Shown here piece by piece: positions 8,997 through 17,632 of a stretch of 64,000 bases of DNA. How positions within the stretch are numbered: position 1 is the first letter of the stretch; the number at the start of each line of letters is the position of its first letter. The DNA is from Desulfotalea sp. (lineage in GTDB: Bacteria; Desulfobacterota; Desulfobulbia; Desulfobulbales; Desulfocapsaceae), in assembly GCA_002733995.1 (NCBI GenBank), contig NVXR01000009.1, positions 62,001-126,000 on the forward strand, given 5' to 3'. Under the pieces are notes generated by a model that was not told the origin of the DNA, made no database searches, and saw only the letters and a program-made list of their open reading frames with translations. The translations under genes were made by a program, and so were the position numbers.

Positions 8997-11054
8997 ATGG
9001 CTAAAGATATGGAACAAGATCCTTTTCACGATTCAGTTACAGGCAACGATGAAATCCAGTTATGCAGGTCGGCGTCACAGGCGGGAGCAGGATTGTACTG
9101 TAAGCAGTCCGAGGACGATTTGTTATTTTCGAGTTTGATTGATGGAGCGATGTTTCCAATTGTTATTGTGTCTGTAGCAACTGGAGCAGTCCTTTATCTC
9201 AATAAATATGCGCATAATTACTTTGGGGTAGGTGATAGGTCCTTTGAGCACATGTTGGCTCATAATTTTTGGGAGGATGCGGACAGCCGTAAACAATTTG
9301 TAAAAAAAGTTTTGCTTGAACAGCAAGTGAAGGATTTTCTGGCTGTATTGCTCACAGCAAGGAATAAGCGTCGGCATGTTTTTTTGTCATCTCGCCTTAT
9401 TGAGTATAAAACGCAGAAAGCTATATACTCTGTTTTTACGGATGTAACTGAGCATATAGAGATCCAAAAGGCCTCTGAACAAAGCGAGTGTCGTTTCAGA
9501 ATGCTTGCAAACAATATTAGTGACGTACTCTGGATTGCTGATATTGATCTCAATCCAATTTATGTAACCCCATCTATTGAGGCCTTTTCAGGATACACAT
9601 CCAGTGAATTTATTCGTATGCCTTTTATTACCCATATGACGCCAAAATATCAGAGGCGTTTTAATGGCTTACTAAGAACAATAACATCGGGTGTACAAAA
9701 TAAGAGGGGTTTGGCCGCCCAGTATTTTGAATTTGAATGCAGGCGAAAAAACGGCACAATCGTGTGGGTTGAAATTGCCAGTAGCGCCATGTGGGACGAG
9801 TCTGGAAGACTGAAAGGGTTTACAGGCATGATCCGCGATTCGACAAAACGAGTACAGAAACAGGTCGACCTGAAAAATGCCAAAAATAATGCCATTGCGG
9901 CCAGTGAGACAAAATCAGAATTTCTGGCGAATATGAGTCATGAAATTCGCACTCCTATGAATGGTGTCCTAGGGATCTTGCAATTACTACAAGAAACAGA
10001 ACTGTCCACTTTACAGGAAAAATATGTTGGTATAGCGCTAGGGGCGGGGAACAGTCTGTTGAAAATCATAAGTGATATTCTTGATTTCTCAAAAATTGAG
10101 GCAGGGAAGATTGAATGTAATAAAGCTCCGGTTTCTCTGCGGCCGTTAATATCTTCTGTGATGGCTTCGTTTGAGACCATAGTCAACAAAGACAATGTGC
10201 AACTCACAAGTACAATAGATCCCTTAGTACCAGAGACAATCATGGCCTGTGGTTCAAGGTTGAAGCAAGTGTTATTTAACCTCATTGGTAATGCAGTAAA
10301 ATTTACATCGATTGGATCCGTTGATCTGCAGGTTATTGTTGTGCCAACAGAAGATACAAATGATATTTGTATCCAATTCGTAGTGATGGATACTGGCGTT
10401 GGTATATCGCAAAGTATGCAACGTCGTCTTTTTCAGCCGTTTAGCCAGGAGGATGGAAGCTTTCGTGGAAAATATGGTGGAACGGGGTTGGGACTTAGTA
10501 TCGTAAAAAATCTAGTGGAGATGATGGGGGGTGAGGCAACTCTTACAAGTAAAATGGGTGAGGGTACAGAGGTTAGTTTTAGTATAATCGCCCACGTTTT
10601 AGAGTTGAAAGACCAAAGGGAGAAGCGGCCAGTGCAGGAAAGAATCCGGTCTAATGTGGCTGGTGCATCGGTGGGTAACGTTCTCGTTGTAGAAGATGAG
10701 CAGATTAATGCCATGGTGATTTCGGCCATGCTGAAATCACTGGGCTTTGGGGTAGTGCATGCTCCAGACGGGTTACAGGCGATTGAATTGTTAAAGAGTG
10801 ATACCTTTGCTTGTGTTTTTATGGATATCCAGATGCCGGAGATGGATGGTGTCGAAACCACGACGGAAATTCGGCAGTCGCTTACCAACAGTAATGTTGC
10901 AATACCAATTATTGCTTTAACAGCACATGCAATGAAGGGTGATCGGGAACAGTTTATTGCTGCGGGGATGAATGACTACCTTGCAAAACCGGTGGAGGTA
11001 GAGCAACTAAAGCGAGTTCTGAAGCGAATAGGCCTAAGCCAACTAGAAAAATAA
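8997..11054 (+). CDS. Hybrid sensor histidine kinase (PAS-PAS-HisKA-HATPase-REC)
   Basis: The open frame extends back to a TTG at 8943; ATG 8997 is a more likely start (685 aa), though neither has a strong ribosome site. Residues below count from 8943. A first PAS-like domain covers about 60-160 and a second with PAC about 183-305. The HisKA phosphorylation site is in NMSHEIRTPMNG with His333. The HATPase boxes follow: NLIGNAVKFT, DTGVGI and GGTGLGLSI. A C-terminal receiver starts at VLVVEDEQIN, with the acceptor Asp628 in FMDIQMPEMDG and the conserved Lys in YLAKPV. There are no membrane segments, so it should sense a cytoplasmic cue such as redox state. No separate output regulator is adjacent, so its target is unknown. 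Confidence 0.9.
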   Translation: MAKDMEQDPFHDSVTGNDEIQLCRSASQAGAGLYCKQSEDDLLFSSLIDGAMFPIVIVSVATGAVLYLNKYAHNYFGVGDRSFEHMLAHNFWEDADSRKQFVKKVLLEQQVKDFLAVLLTARNKRRHVFLSSRLIEYKTQKAIYSVFTDVTEHIEIQKASEQSECRFRMLANNISDVLWIADIDLNPIYVTPSIEAFSGYTSSEFIRMPFITHMTPKYQRRFNGLLRTITSGVQNKRGLAAQYFEFECRRKNGTIVWVEIASSAMWDESGRLKGFTGMIRDSTKRVQKQVDLKNAKNNAIAASETKSEFLANMSHEIRTPMNGVLGILQLLQETELSTLQEKYVGIALGAGNSLLKIISDILDFSKIEAGKIECNKAPVSLRPLISSVMASFETIVNKDNVQLTSTIDPLVPETIMACGSRLKQVLFNLIGNAVKFTSIGSVDLQVIVVPTEDTNDICIQFVVMDTGVGISQSMQRRLFQPFSQEDGSFRGKYGGTGLGLSIVKNLVEMMGGEATLTSKMGEGTEVSFSIIAHVLELKDQREKRPVQERIRSNVAGASVGNVLVVEDEQINAMVISAMLKSLGFGVVHAPDGLQAIELLKSDTFACVFMDIQMPEMDGVETTTEIRQSLTNSNVAIPIIALTAHAMKGDREQFIAAGMNDYLAKPVEVEQLKRVLKRIGLSQLEK

Positions 11055-11103
11055 GCAGGGTCAGGGATTGCTTATATTCAAGGATTGCCGGTCATCTATC
11101 TGC

Positions 11104-12273
11104 TCACGCTTCTGTCGCTGCGTTTAAGCTTGGGGTATGTTTATGAACCAGCATAACACCTAGAAGTAGTAGTGTGCCGAGTCCATAAAGGGCAAAGTCG
11201 AAATTATGAAAGGTGTCAAAGACCAGTCCGGCGATAATTGGTGAAAGTGATGCCGGGATATTGCTGGAAAAAAGCCAACCGTATATCTGACTTACCCGGT
11301 CAGCCCCCCAACAACGTGATGCAGTGGATACGAAAACCACAAGAATTCCACCATGGTTAAAGCCAGTTATCGATGCCACGATAAGAAATCCAGTAGCGGA
11401 GGTCAGCAGACTGGGTGCTGCCATGAAAGAAGCAGCTTGAAAGAGGAGGTTCAGTTTTATGGCATTTGCGGGTTGCATTCTATCAAATATCATCCCCCAG
11501 CCTATTCTGCCGCAGGCATTAGCCAGGGCGAAAAGGGAGACTGCAGTGATGCCAAGTTGTACCATATTCTCGCCGGCGAAAAGCTCTTTAAGGTTGGCGT
11601 TTACTGCGAATCCTGCTGCAAGACCTATAAACATAGCCCCGTAGAGTATCTGAAAGATTGGCTGGCGTATTATTGTTGAAAAGCTTACATCTTTTGTCGC
11701 CGCTGGTTTAGTGTTCTCCTTAGGAAACTGCATGGTCGATCCCGCCGCAACGATTACCCCCATGAAAATCAGGCCAAAAACAAAAAATGTTTCAAAAGGT
11801 GTGTATGCCATAGTTTCCATAAGATAGCCACCGACTTGGCTCACAAGGGCGGCACCACCACCAAATCCTGCCACAGAGACACCGGTAACAAGGCCCTTGC
11901 TGTTAGGGAACCAGCGGATACAAACGGCAATGGGTACAATGTAGGCCATACCTGCACCAATACCGCCAATCACTCCAATGCCTAAGATAGTAAAGATAAA
12001 ACTTTTATAGCCTAAGCTTGCCAGTAGCCAACCACTACCAAAAAGAAAACCTCCGGCCATGGCACTTACCCTAGGGCCGATTTTTGGCAGGAGAGTACCG
12101 ACCATCATCATCGTGAGCGGAAATATAAAGTAGAACGCGGTAAAAGGGATCTGGGTAGGGCCTTGTGGTAAGCCTGTAAGCGTTTTTAGTGGCTGCACAT
12201 ACACGGACCATGAATATGTTGCACCAAGGCACATTTGCATCAAAATTGCGGACAACAAAATTACATATCGCAT
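11104..12273 (-). CDS. OFA-family MFS transporter (oxalate/formate antiporter-like)
   Basis: A 389-aa, highly hydrophobic protein with about 12 predicted membrane spans. The start MRYVILLSAILMQMCLGATYSWSVY is typical of the OFA branch of the major facilitator superfamily, as are the NSKGLVTGVSVAGFGGGAAL block between spans 5 and 6 and the NACGRIGWGMIFDRM loop. Characterised members exchange oxalate and formate; the substrate here is probably a small carboxylate such as lactate, formate or acetate, inferred from the neighbouring lactate/glycolate oxidases and acetate kinase. ATG 12273 has GGAG 9 bp upstream. It converges with the kinase gene, with only 49 bp between stops. Confidence 0.85.
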   Translation of the reverse strand: MRYVILLSAILMQMCLGATYSWSVYVQPLKTLTGLPQGPTQIPFTAFYFIFPLTMMMVGTLLPKIGPRVSAMAGGFLFGSGWLLASLGYKSFIFTILGIGVIGGIGAGMAYIVPIAVCIRWFPNSKGLVTGVSVAGFGGGAALVSQVGGYLMETMAYTPFETFFVFGLIFMGVIVAAGSTMQFPKENTKPAATKDVSFSTIIRQPIFQILYGAMFIGLAAGFAVNANLKELFAGENMVQLGITAVSLFALANACGRIGWGMIFDRMQPANAIKLNLLFQAASFMAAPSLLTSATGFLIVASITGFNHGGILVVFVSTASRCWGADRVSQIYGWLFSSNIPASLSPIIAGLVFDTFHNFDFALYGLGTLLLLGVMLVHKHTPSLNAATEA

Positions 12274-12798
12274 TGGTTTGGCTCCGGTGAAATGATGATT
12301 AATATATCCGTGGAAAGAGAGTGACTCAAATCATAATCTATGAAGAGAAATGAACCGATCCACCAGGTAGTAACGGATTATTATTATTCGCGAAAAAATC
12401 TTGTACACGTTTGTGCCTTTCTTTGTCAATGGGCAGTTTTACTGGTCCTGAGGGGTGTTTTGGGGCGGACAGTTTTTAACTGGACCAATTGTGGCCTCGC
12501 TGGGGCTGTTGCAGGGGAATGATGTTTGTCTCGTGCGAGAAAGAATATGTCCTTGGAAATGCAAGGGTATACAGTCGGGCTATCGGGGAAGGAAAGTAAA
12601 ATGTAAGGCTTACGTATTACGGGGAAATAGGTACAGTAATATACCAATATTGTGGATCTGAAGAGGATGAAAAAAATCTTGCTCTCTTCCGTCCCAAGAT
12701 GTAATAGACAATGCTGCAATAAATATGTTGGGACTAATCAGTCTCAGAAGTGATATATTTGAGTAAACCGGAAATGCTATATATAGGATTAAAATAAA
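12274..12798. other. Divergent intergenic region before ackA
   Basis: About 525 bp between the divergent MFS and acetate kinase genes. Short frames (12340-12522 plus, 12426-12719 minus) have no start signals or recognisable sequence and look like noise. Promoters for both neighbours should be here; none is clear enough to call. Confidence 0.35.
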
Positions 12799-14007
12799 AT
12801 GAAAATACTTGTTATTAACTCAGGAAGTTCTTCGATTAAATTTCAGTTACTCCAGATGGAGGACGAATCCGTTTTAGCATCAGGATTGGTTGAAAGAATT
12901 GGTGAAGAGGAAGGATTTCTAAAGTGTACCTTCATGCCAGGAACAGCCGATGAGAAGGTTGCTAAGATCGCAGAGCCTATTGCTGATCATAACAAAGGTA
13001 TGCTGCTAGCTGTTAATTTGCTTTCTGATGCTCAGTATGGTGTCCTCGCAGGAAAAGATGATATCGGAGTCATTGGGCATCGTGTTGTTCATGGTGGAGA
13101 AGACTTTCATCAACCTACAGTGATTACAGACGAAATTATGGCAGCCATTGAGAAAAACATTCTTCTGGCACCACTGCATAATCCAGCAAATATGGATGGA
13201 ATTCGTGTCGCTCAAGAACTCTTTCCTGGTGTGCCACAGGTAGCCGTTTTTGATACCGCCTTTCATCAGACTATTCCCGCACACGCGTATCACTATGCAT
13301 TGCCATATGAGTTGTATGAAAAACAACGCATCAGACGTTATGGCTTTCACGGAACCTCCCATAAGTATGTTGCCGGTGAGTGTGCAGTGCTCATGGGAAA
13401 ACCACTCAACGAGTTGAATATTATTTCAATTCATCTTGGTAACGGTTGTTCTATGGCCGCAATTAAAAATGGTGAAAGCGTAGATACCTCAATGGGCCTT
13501 ACTCCCCTTGAAGGGTTGGTAATGGGAACTAGAAGTGGAGACATTGATCCTGCTGTACACGCATTCTTAGCATGTAATTGTAACATGGACATCAAGGCAA
13601 TTGATTCCATGCTCAATAAAGACTCCGGTTTGAAGGGACTTTGTGGCTTAAATGATATGCGAGATATTCATGCTGCAATTGATGAAGGTAATGAGCGTGC
13701 AAAACTCGCACTTGATGTACAAACATACCGCAATAAAAAATATATTGGTGCCTACATGGCTGCTCTTGGTCGGGTGGATGCAATTATTTTCACAGCTGGA
13801 ATTGGTGAAAATGATAATATTGTAAGGGCGAGAACGATTGAAGGTCTGGAAGGTTTTGGGATTGAAATGGATCTTAAGGCAAATGAGCAGCGCTCCAAAA
13901 AGGCTACTCTGTTGAGTAGTGCCGCGAGTCGCGTGCAGATTTGGTGTATTCCAACGAATGAAGAACTTGCCATTGCTCGAGAAGCACAGGAACTTGTAAA
14001 AGCTTAA
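12799..14007 (+). CDS. ackA: Acetate kinase
   Basis: A 402-aa ASKHA-fold kinase that interconverts acetyl phosphate + ADP and acetate + ATP. The sequence shows the N-terminal phosphate-1 signature NSGSSSIKF (residues 7-15), VGHRVVHGGE-like IGHRVVHGGE at about 91, the phosphate-2 block SIHLGNGCSMAAIKNG at about 211, TSMGLTPLEGLVMGTRSGDIDP at about 230, and the adenosine block FTAGIGEND at about 331. Length is standard. It would draw ATP from acetyl-CoA made by the CODH/ACS cluster, but no phosphotransacetylase gene is present in the window. ATG 12799 has a weak AGGA upstream. A perfect terminator closes the gene, so it is likely transcribed alone. Confidence 0.97.
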   Translation: MKILVINSGSSSIKFQLLQMEDESVLASGLVERIGEEEGFLKCTFMPGTADEKVAKIAEPIADHNKGMLLAVNLLSDAQYGVLAGKDDIGVIGHRVVHGGEDFHQPTVITDEIMAAIEKNILLAPLHNPANMDGIRVAQELFPGVPQVAVFDTAFHQTIPAHAYHYALPYELYEKQRIRRYGFHGTSHKYVAGECAVLMGKPLNELNIISIHLGNGCSMAAIKNGESVDTSMGLTPLEGLVMGTRSGDIDPAVHAFLACNCNMDIKAIDSMLNKDSGLKGLCGLNDMRDIHAAIDEGNERAKLALDVQTYRNKKYIGAYMAALGRVDAIIFTAGIGENDNIVRARTIEGLEGFGIEMDLKANEQRSKKATLLSSAASRVQIWCIPTNEELAIAREAQELVKA

Positions 14008-14066
14008 TATGTAACGTTTTAGTCTGGTTGAACCGAGGATCCGTTCAGTCCAGATGCAGGCTCTGT

Positions 14067-14107
14067 AAAGGAGGAGAAATCAAAGTGATTTCTCCTCCTT
14101 TTTTTAT
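14067..14107 (+). terminator. ackA: Rho-independent terminator of ackA
   Basis: A perfect 16-bp stem, AAAGGAGGAGAAATCA at 14067-14082 and its complement at 14086-14101, has a 3-nt loop and runs into a T tract. It lies 60 bp past the ackA stop and faces the convergent ycaO gene. Confidence 0.93.
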
Positions 14108-14144
14108 GTTTATTTTTTTATTTGTGCAGCTATGATCAGTATGA

Positions 14145-15932
14145 CTACGGAGCAGGAACAAGCCCAGCCTTTGCTTTTTTTAGGCTGTTATACACGTTGA
14201 GGAGTTGCCTGTGTTTGGTTGACAGGTCTGACCATGAGAGAGCAAAGCGTAAGCCAATGAACTGTTGGCTGCCATTGATAACCTGGGCGCCTGTCTCAAG
14301 TTCCGTCTCTGTGTAAAAGCGCCGAAGGCCGTTATGGTAGAGGTCGATGCTCCCATCTTTTTCTTGTAGCTGGCTAAGGGTGGATATAATGTTGAAGATA
14401 CGTTTTCTAGGGCCATCAACCACGCCGTAGTCAACGACCCAGTTACACCACTGACCGGCGGAATTGTACTCTTTTAAGGCCAGGTATATGTGCGCTTTAA
14501 GCTCTCCAATTCGCAGGGTATCCCAGTTACTTCCTTTGTCAAAAATTATTCCTATCAGGTGGGAAAGCAACTGTTGGTCGTCAAGCTCAAGTTCCTCGAT
14601 CAGATCAAGTACATTGAGAAGCTGCGTGTCGTTCATGGTCGGTAATTGCAGGATGAGAGGTCGGAGTTGCGCGCCCTTGTTTCTGTTGTTCCAGATAAGG
14701 TCTTCCAGCGGGTATATTTCAGACATGCCGGGGATAATAATTCTGCAGCAGTAGAGCCCACAGTGGAGATATTCCCGCAGGTATATTGTGAAGCCATCCC
14801 TTGTGATGATGTTCTTTAGCTGCTGTTCCTCTTCTTGGGTGGAACCTGAAAAGGACCAGGGAGTAAATGGGAAATCAGGCTTGTCGGCAAACATCGACCA
14901 GGAAAGCAGGCCGTCTGAGTCTATGAAATGCTTTTCTAAGTTGTATGGATCTGCCACAATCTCAATGTTATGGACAGGATGATTGAACTCGCGAAGTTGA
15001 TCGAGTCTGCGACCTTGTAACAGTTCCGTCAAGGTTCTCTCTATTGCGATTTCAAACCTGCAGTTGGCGCCAAAGGCTGCATATACACCCGCGTTATTGT
15101 TATCTATGAGTATAACGCAGATGACGGGGAACTGTCCGCCTAGAGAGCTGTCATGGATGGTGACGGTGAATCCGTGTTCTTCAATGTCGTCGCGAATCCT
15201 TAAGAGATGCGGGAACTCTTCTAAGCTTGTATCCGGTATCAGAGGTAGGCTTAGTCCCCCTGTGATAACCGTATTTTTCACATAGCGCTCTATGATCTCT
15301 GATAAGGCTTGGGAGGTGCTTTCGCTCGGTGAGTTACCCGCAGCCATACCATTGCTGACATAAAGATTGTTAAGAAGGCTAACCGGGAAATAACAGAGAC
15401 TAGCATTTTCTACGTTTGTAAAAGGTAGGGTGCAGATACCACGATCAGAAAAATTGGTATTGTTGTCATGGAGATCTTCGGCTTGCAACTCCCCCTCGGG
15501 GTCGTAGAATTTAAAAAGTTCAGAGTTGAGAAGCTTTGTACCTGTTTGGCTATGGGTATAGTCCACAAGATCTGTCGTTGTAGATGCTGGGGGAAACCAA
15601 AGTTCATCCGGATAAAAAACGAACTGTTCAGATGGATCATCTTCTCTGTTTTCATCTATGAAATATTCACTGAAAAAAAAGTCAGTGGCTAAACGTTCGA
15701 TAAACTCACCCACGCCACTTGCGGTGCTCGCAAGTTTAGTTATACCCTTACCGTTGGTGTAGAGTGTCGGGCAGGATGGGGTTTGTAGGTGGACAGACCA
15801 ACAGTCCGGGACGGGATTAAGACAACTGGTCTCTGTAAGTTGTATGCCCAGGTTGTGCAGGGTCTTTTCTGCAAGGGCAAGGGTGTTTTCTAAAGGCGAA
15901 TCTTTGCCTGGAATATTTGTTTTACTGTTCAT
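14145..15932 (-). CDS. ycaO: YcaO-domain protein, E. coli YcaO type
   Basis: A 595-aa protein matching the E. coli YcaO architecture (about 586 aa) along its length. The start has IPGKDSPLE, then SCLNPVPDCWSVH and TNGKGITKLASTASGVGEFIERL, which belong to the ATP-binding YcaO fold. The C-terminal third resembles the tetratricopeptide-like helical region of that subfamily. YcaO enzymes use ATP to activate amide backbones; the E. coli-type member is known genetically as an accessory of RimO, which methylthiolates ribosomal protein S12. No RimO or peptide substrate gene is adjacent, so this is likely housekeeping rather than a RiPP cluster. The gene converges on ackA. Confidence 0.88.
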   Translation of the reverse strand: MNSKTNIPGKDSPLENTLALAEKTLHNLGIQLTETSCLNPVPDCWSVHLQTPSCPTLYTNGKGITKLASTASGVGEFIERLATDFFFSEYFIDENREDDPSEQFVFYPDELWFPPASTTTDLVDYTHSQTGTKLLNSELFKFYDPEGELQAEDLHDNNTNFSDRGICTLPFTNVENASLCYFPVSLLNNLYVSNGMAAGNSPSESTSQALSEIIERYVKNTVITGGLSLPLIPDTSLEEFPHLLRIRDDIEEHGFTVTIHDSSLGGQFPVICVILIDNNNAGVYAAFGANCRFEIAIERTLTELLQGRRLDQLREFNHPVHNIEIVADPYNLEKHFIDSDGLLSWSMFADKPDFPFTPWSFSGSTQEEEQQLKNIITRDGFTIYLREYLHCGLYCCRIIIPGMSEIYPLEDLIWNNRNKGAQLRPLILQLPTMNDTQLLNVLDLIEELELDDQQLLSHLIGIIFDKGSNWDTLRIGELKAHIYLALKEYNSAGQWCNWVVDYGVVDGPRKRIFNIISTLSQLQEKDGSIDLYHNGLRRFYTETELETGAQVINGSQQFIGLRFALSWSDLSTKHRQLLNVYNSLKKAKAGLVPAP

Positions 15933-16313
15933 TGCGAAATCTTTAAAAAAAGAAAGGAGTTATGGGGCGACATCGATGTAATACTTCGCCCGTGTTTCTT
16001 CTTCTCGCTGAAAATCGTGAATTATGCCATCTTTGATACGATTGGATAGCTAATTGCCGGTTCTCTGCTGGCCCACCGTGCAATAGTACAATATTCATGC
16101 GAAATGCGAGTTAAGGTCAAATTGAAGTATAACATCTCGTTGTGCTTGTAAAGAAACAAAAGGAAAAATGGCGGGAGAAAAAAGAGGTGGAAGATAAAAA
16201 AACTCTGTTCCCGCTGCGTGTCAAAATGGCCGAGAGGCCGCACTACAGCGGGAACAGGGTGGAGTTATACGGAGCGACAGCAGGAACTGTAGTGCCGCTC
16301 TGACCTAAAACTG
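15933..16313. other. Intergenic region between ycaO and the GlcF-like gene
   Basis: This holds the ycaO promoter region and, at 16196-16257, the terminator of the upstream minus-strand operon. A short minus-strand frame at 16022-16243 overlaps the terminator and is rejected. Confidence 0.5.
16196..16257 (-). terminator. Terminator of the GlcDF-like operon
   Basis: On the minus strand a 12-bp perfect stem, CTGTTCCCGCTG (16246-16257 complement) with CAGCGGGAACAG (16205-16216 complement), encloses a nested GGCC-gaga-GGCC hairpin and is followed by seven U residues (16196-16202). It starts 57 bp after the GlcF-like stop codon. Confidence 0.85.
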
Positions 16314-17618
16314 TTAAATGGTTTTTGCTGCTCGCAGAGAATCTGCTAGCATTTCGACAACAAATCTCATTTTTTCAGGTGATTCGTGCTGGAGCAGGTT
16401 GTCCTGGATATGCATTACACAGGTCGGGCAACCGGTTGCAACGTAATCGACATGAGCGTCTTGAATATTCTTAACCTTGTGATTGTTGATTTTGATTGCG
16501 GTGTCGTAGTGGGTAATGCAGTAACTTCCGGCGCTACCGCAGCAGACATCGGCGTCCTTCATCTCGTGAAAATCGACACCAGGAATCATTTTTAACAGAT
16601 TTCTCGGTTGCTCTGCGATACCCTGTCCGCGAACCATATGACAGGGATCATGGTAGGAAACCCTGTATGGAAGAGTGCCAAGTTCTTCCGGTTTGATTTC
16701 AATATTGTTATCTATGAACTCATGGATATCAAATACTTTTTCTGTGAACTGCTTGAGCTCAGGACTGTCTGCAATAAACACCTTGATCTCTTTTTTGAGT
16801 GCCATTCCACAGGATGAGCAGGCAACAACTATCGCATCGAGGTCGTACTGTTGAAACAGGTTAAAGTTATGTTCCATCAGCATCTTGGCACCATCGAAAT
16901 CGCCATTGGCAAGTACAGGAGTTCCGTTACACTTTTGTTTCTTGGGAATAACAACTTCGTACCCGTAGCCTGTGAGAATGTCTACGACTGACTTAACGAC
17001 GTTTGTGTAGATCAGATTCCCAGCACAGCCGGTAAAGTATCCTACGCGCATTTTGGCAGGGCCGTTTTTGGCAGGGATCACCTCCGGATATTGACTTTGA
17101 GCACTTCGTAGAGCCATAGTGGGGAAGTATCTGTCCTTAGAAAAGCCAAGGAGTGGATACAGGTAGCGAACCGGATTTTTTGGTCCAATACCAAACAGAG
17201 CGCGCTGGGCGACACCGATGAGCATGGCTCCGATAGTGATGGGCCATTTTCGCCATACGAGCTGGCGAAAGATCAGGGCTTTGAAGAAACCAAGGCCTTC
17301 CTGGGTGGTAATATACCATCTAAGGCGAAGCACAACATGTTCGGGGCTGACCCCTGCAGGACAGTTAGCAGAACAGGTTTTACAGTTGAGGCATTCGTTT
17401 ATAGCGTGCTTGACCTTGTCTGTAATCTGCAGCTCTCCACTGACGATTTTTTCGGCAAGCTTATTCTTGCCACGGGCAACATAAAGCTCGTTGCCGATCT
17501 CTTTGAAGACAGGGCAGACGCTGCGGCATTTTCCACACTGCATGCATTTTTGGAATTCCTTCGCGGCTTCCAGTAAGTGTGATTCTGCGAGTTTTTTTAT
17601 TGAGGTTTGAGTATTCAT
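16314..17618 (-). CDS. GlcF/LldE-like Fe-S oxidoreductase subunit
   Basis: A 434-aa protein. Two [4Fe-4S] ferredoxin motifs are at the N-terminus, CMQCGKCRSVCPVF at about 25-38 and CLNCKTCSANCPAG at about 76-89. A short hydrophobic stretch follows (about 125-145), then two CCG domains with GCAGN, CSSCGM, CCGSAGSYC and GCPTC. This is the standard layout of the electron-transferring partner of FAD-linked 2-hydroxyacid oxidases. It is encoded 14 bp downstream of the FAD subunit, forming a two-gene operon. Electrons from lactate or glycolate would flow to quinone or another acceptor through it; which substrate is used is not visible. ATG 17618 has GGAGGAG at good spacing. Confidence 0.9.
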   Translation of the reverse strand: MNTQTSIKKLAESHLLEAAKEFQKCMQCGKCRSVCPVFKEIGNELYVARGKNKLAEKIVSGELQITDKVKHAINECLNCKTCSANCPAGVSPEHVVLRLRWYITTQEGLGFFKALIFRQLVWRKWPITIGAMLIGVAQRALFGIGPKNPVRYLYPLLGFSKDRYFPTMALRSAQSQYPEVIPAKNGPAKMRVGYFTGCAGNLIYTNVVKSVVDILTGYGYEVVIPKKQKCNGTPVLANGDFDGAKMLMEHNFNLFQQYDLDAIVVACSSCGMALKKEIKVFIADSPELKQFTEKVFDIHEFIDNNIEIKPEELGTLPYRVSYHDPCHMVRGQGIAEQPRNLLKMIPGVDFHEMKDADVCCGSAGSYCITHYDTAIKINNHKVKNIQDAHVDYVATGCPTCVMHIQDNLLQHESPEKMRFVVEMLADSLRAAKTI

Positions 17619-17632
17619 TATTGCTCTCCTCC

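Noticed and set aside
12340..12719. Short frames on both strands between the MFS and ackA genes
   Set aside because: They overlap one another, lack ribosome sites and have no recognisable sequence.
14145..15932. YcaO as part of a RiPP or thioamide natural-product cluster
   Set aside because: No precursor peptide, TfuA, dehydrogenase or exporter is adjacent, and the full-length match is to the E. coli housekeeping type.
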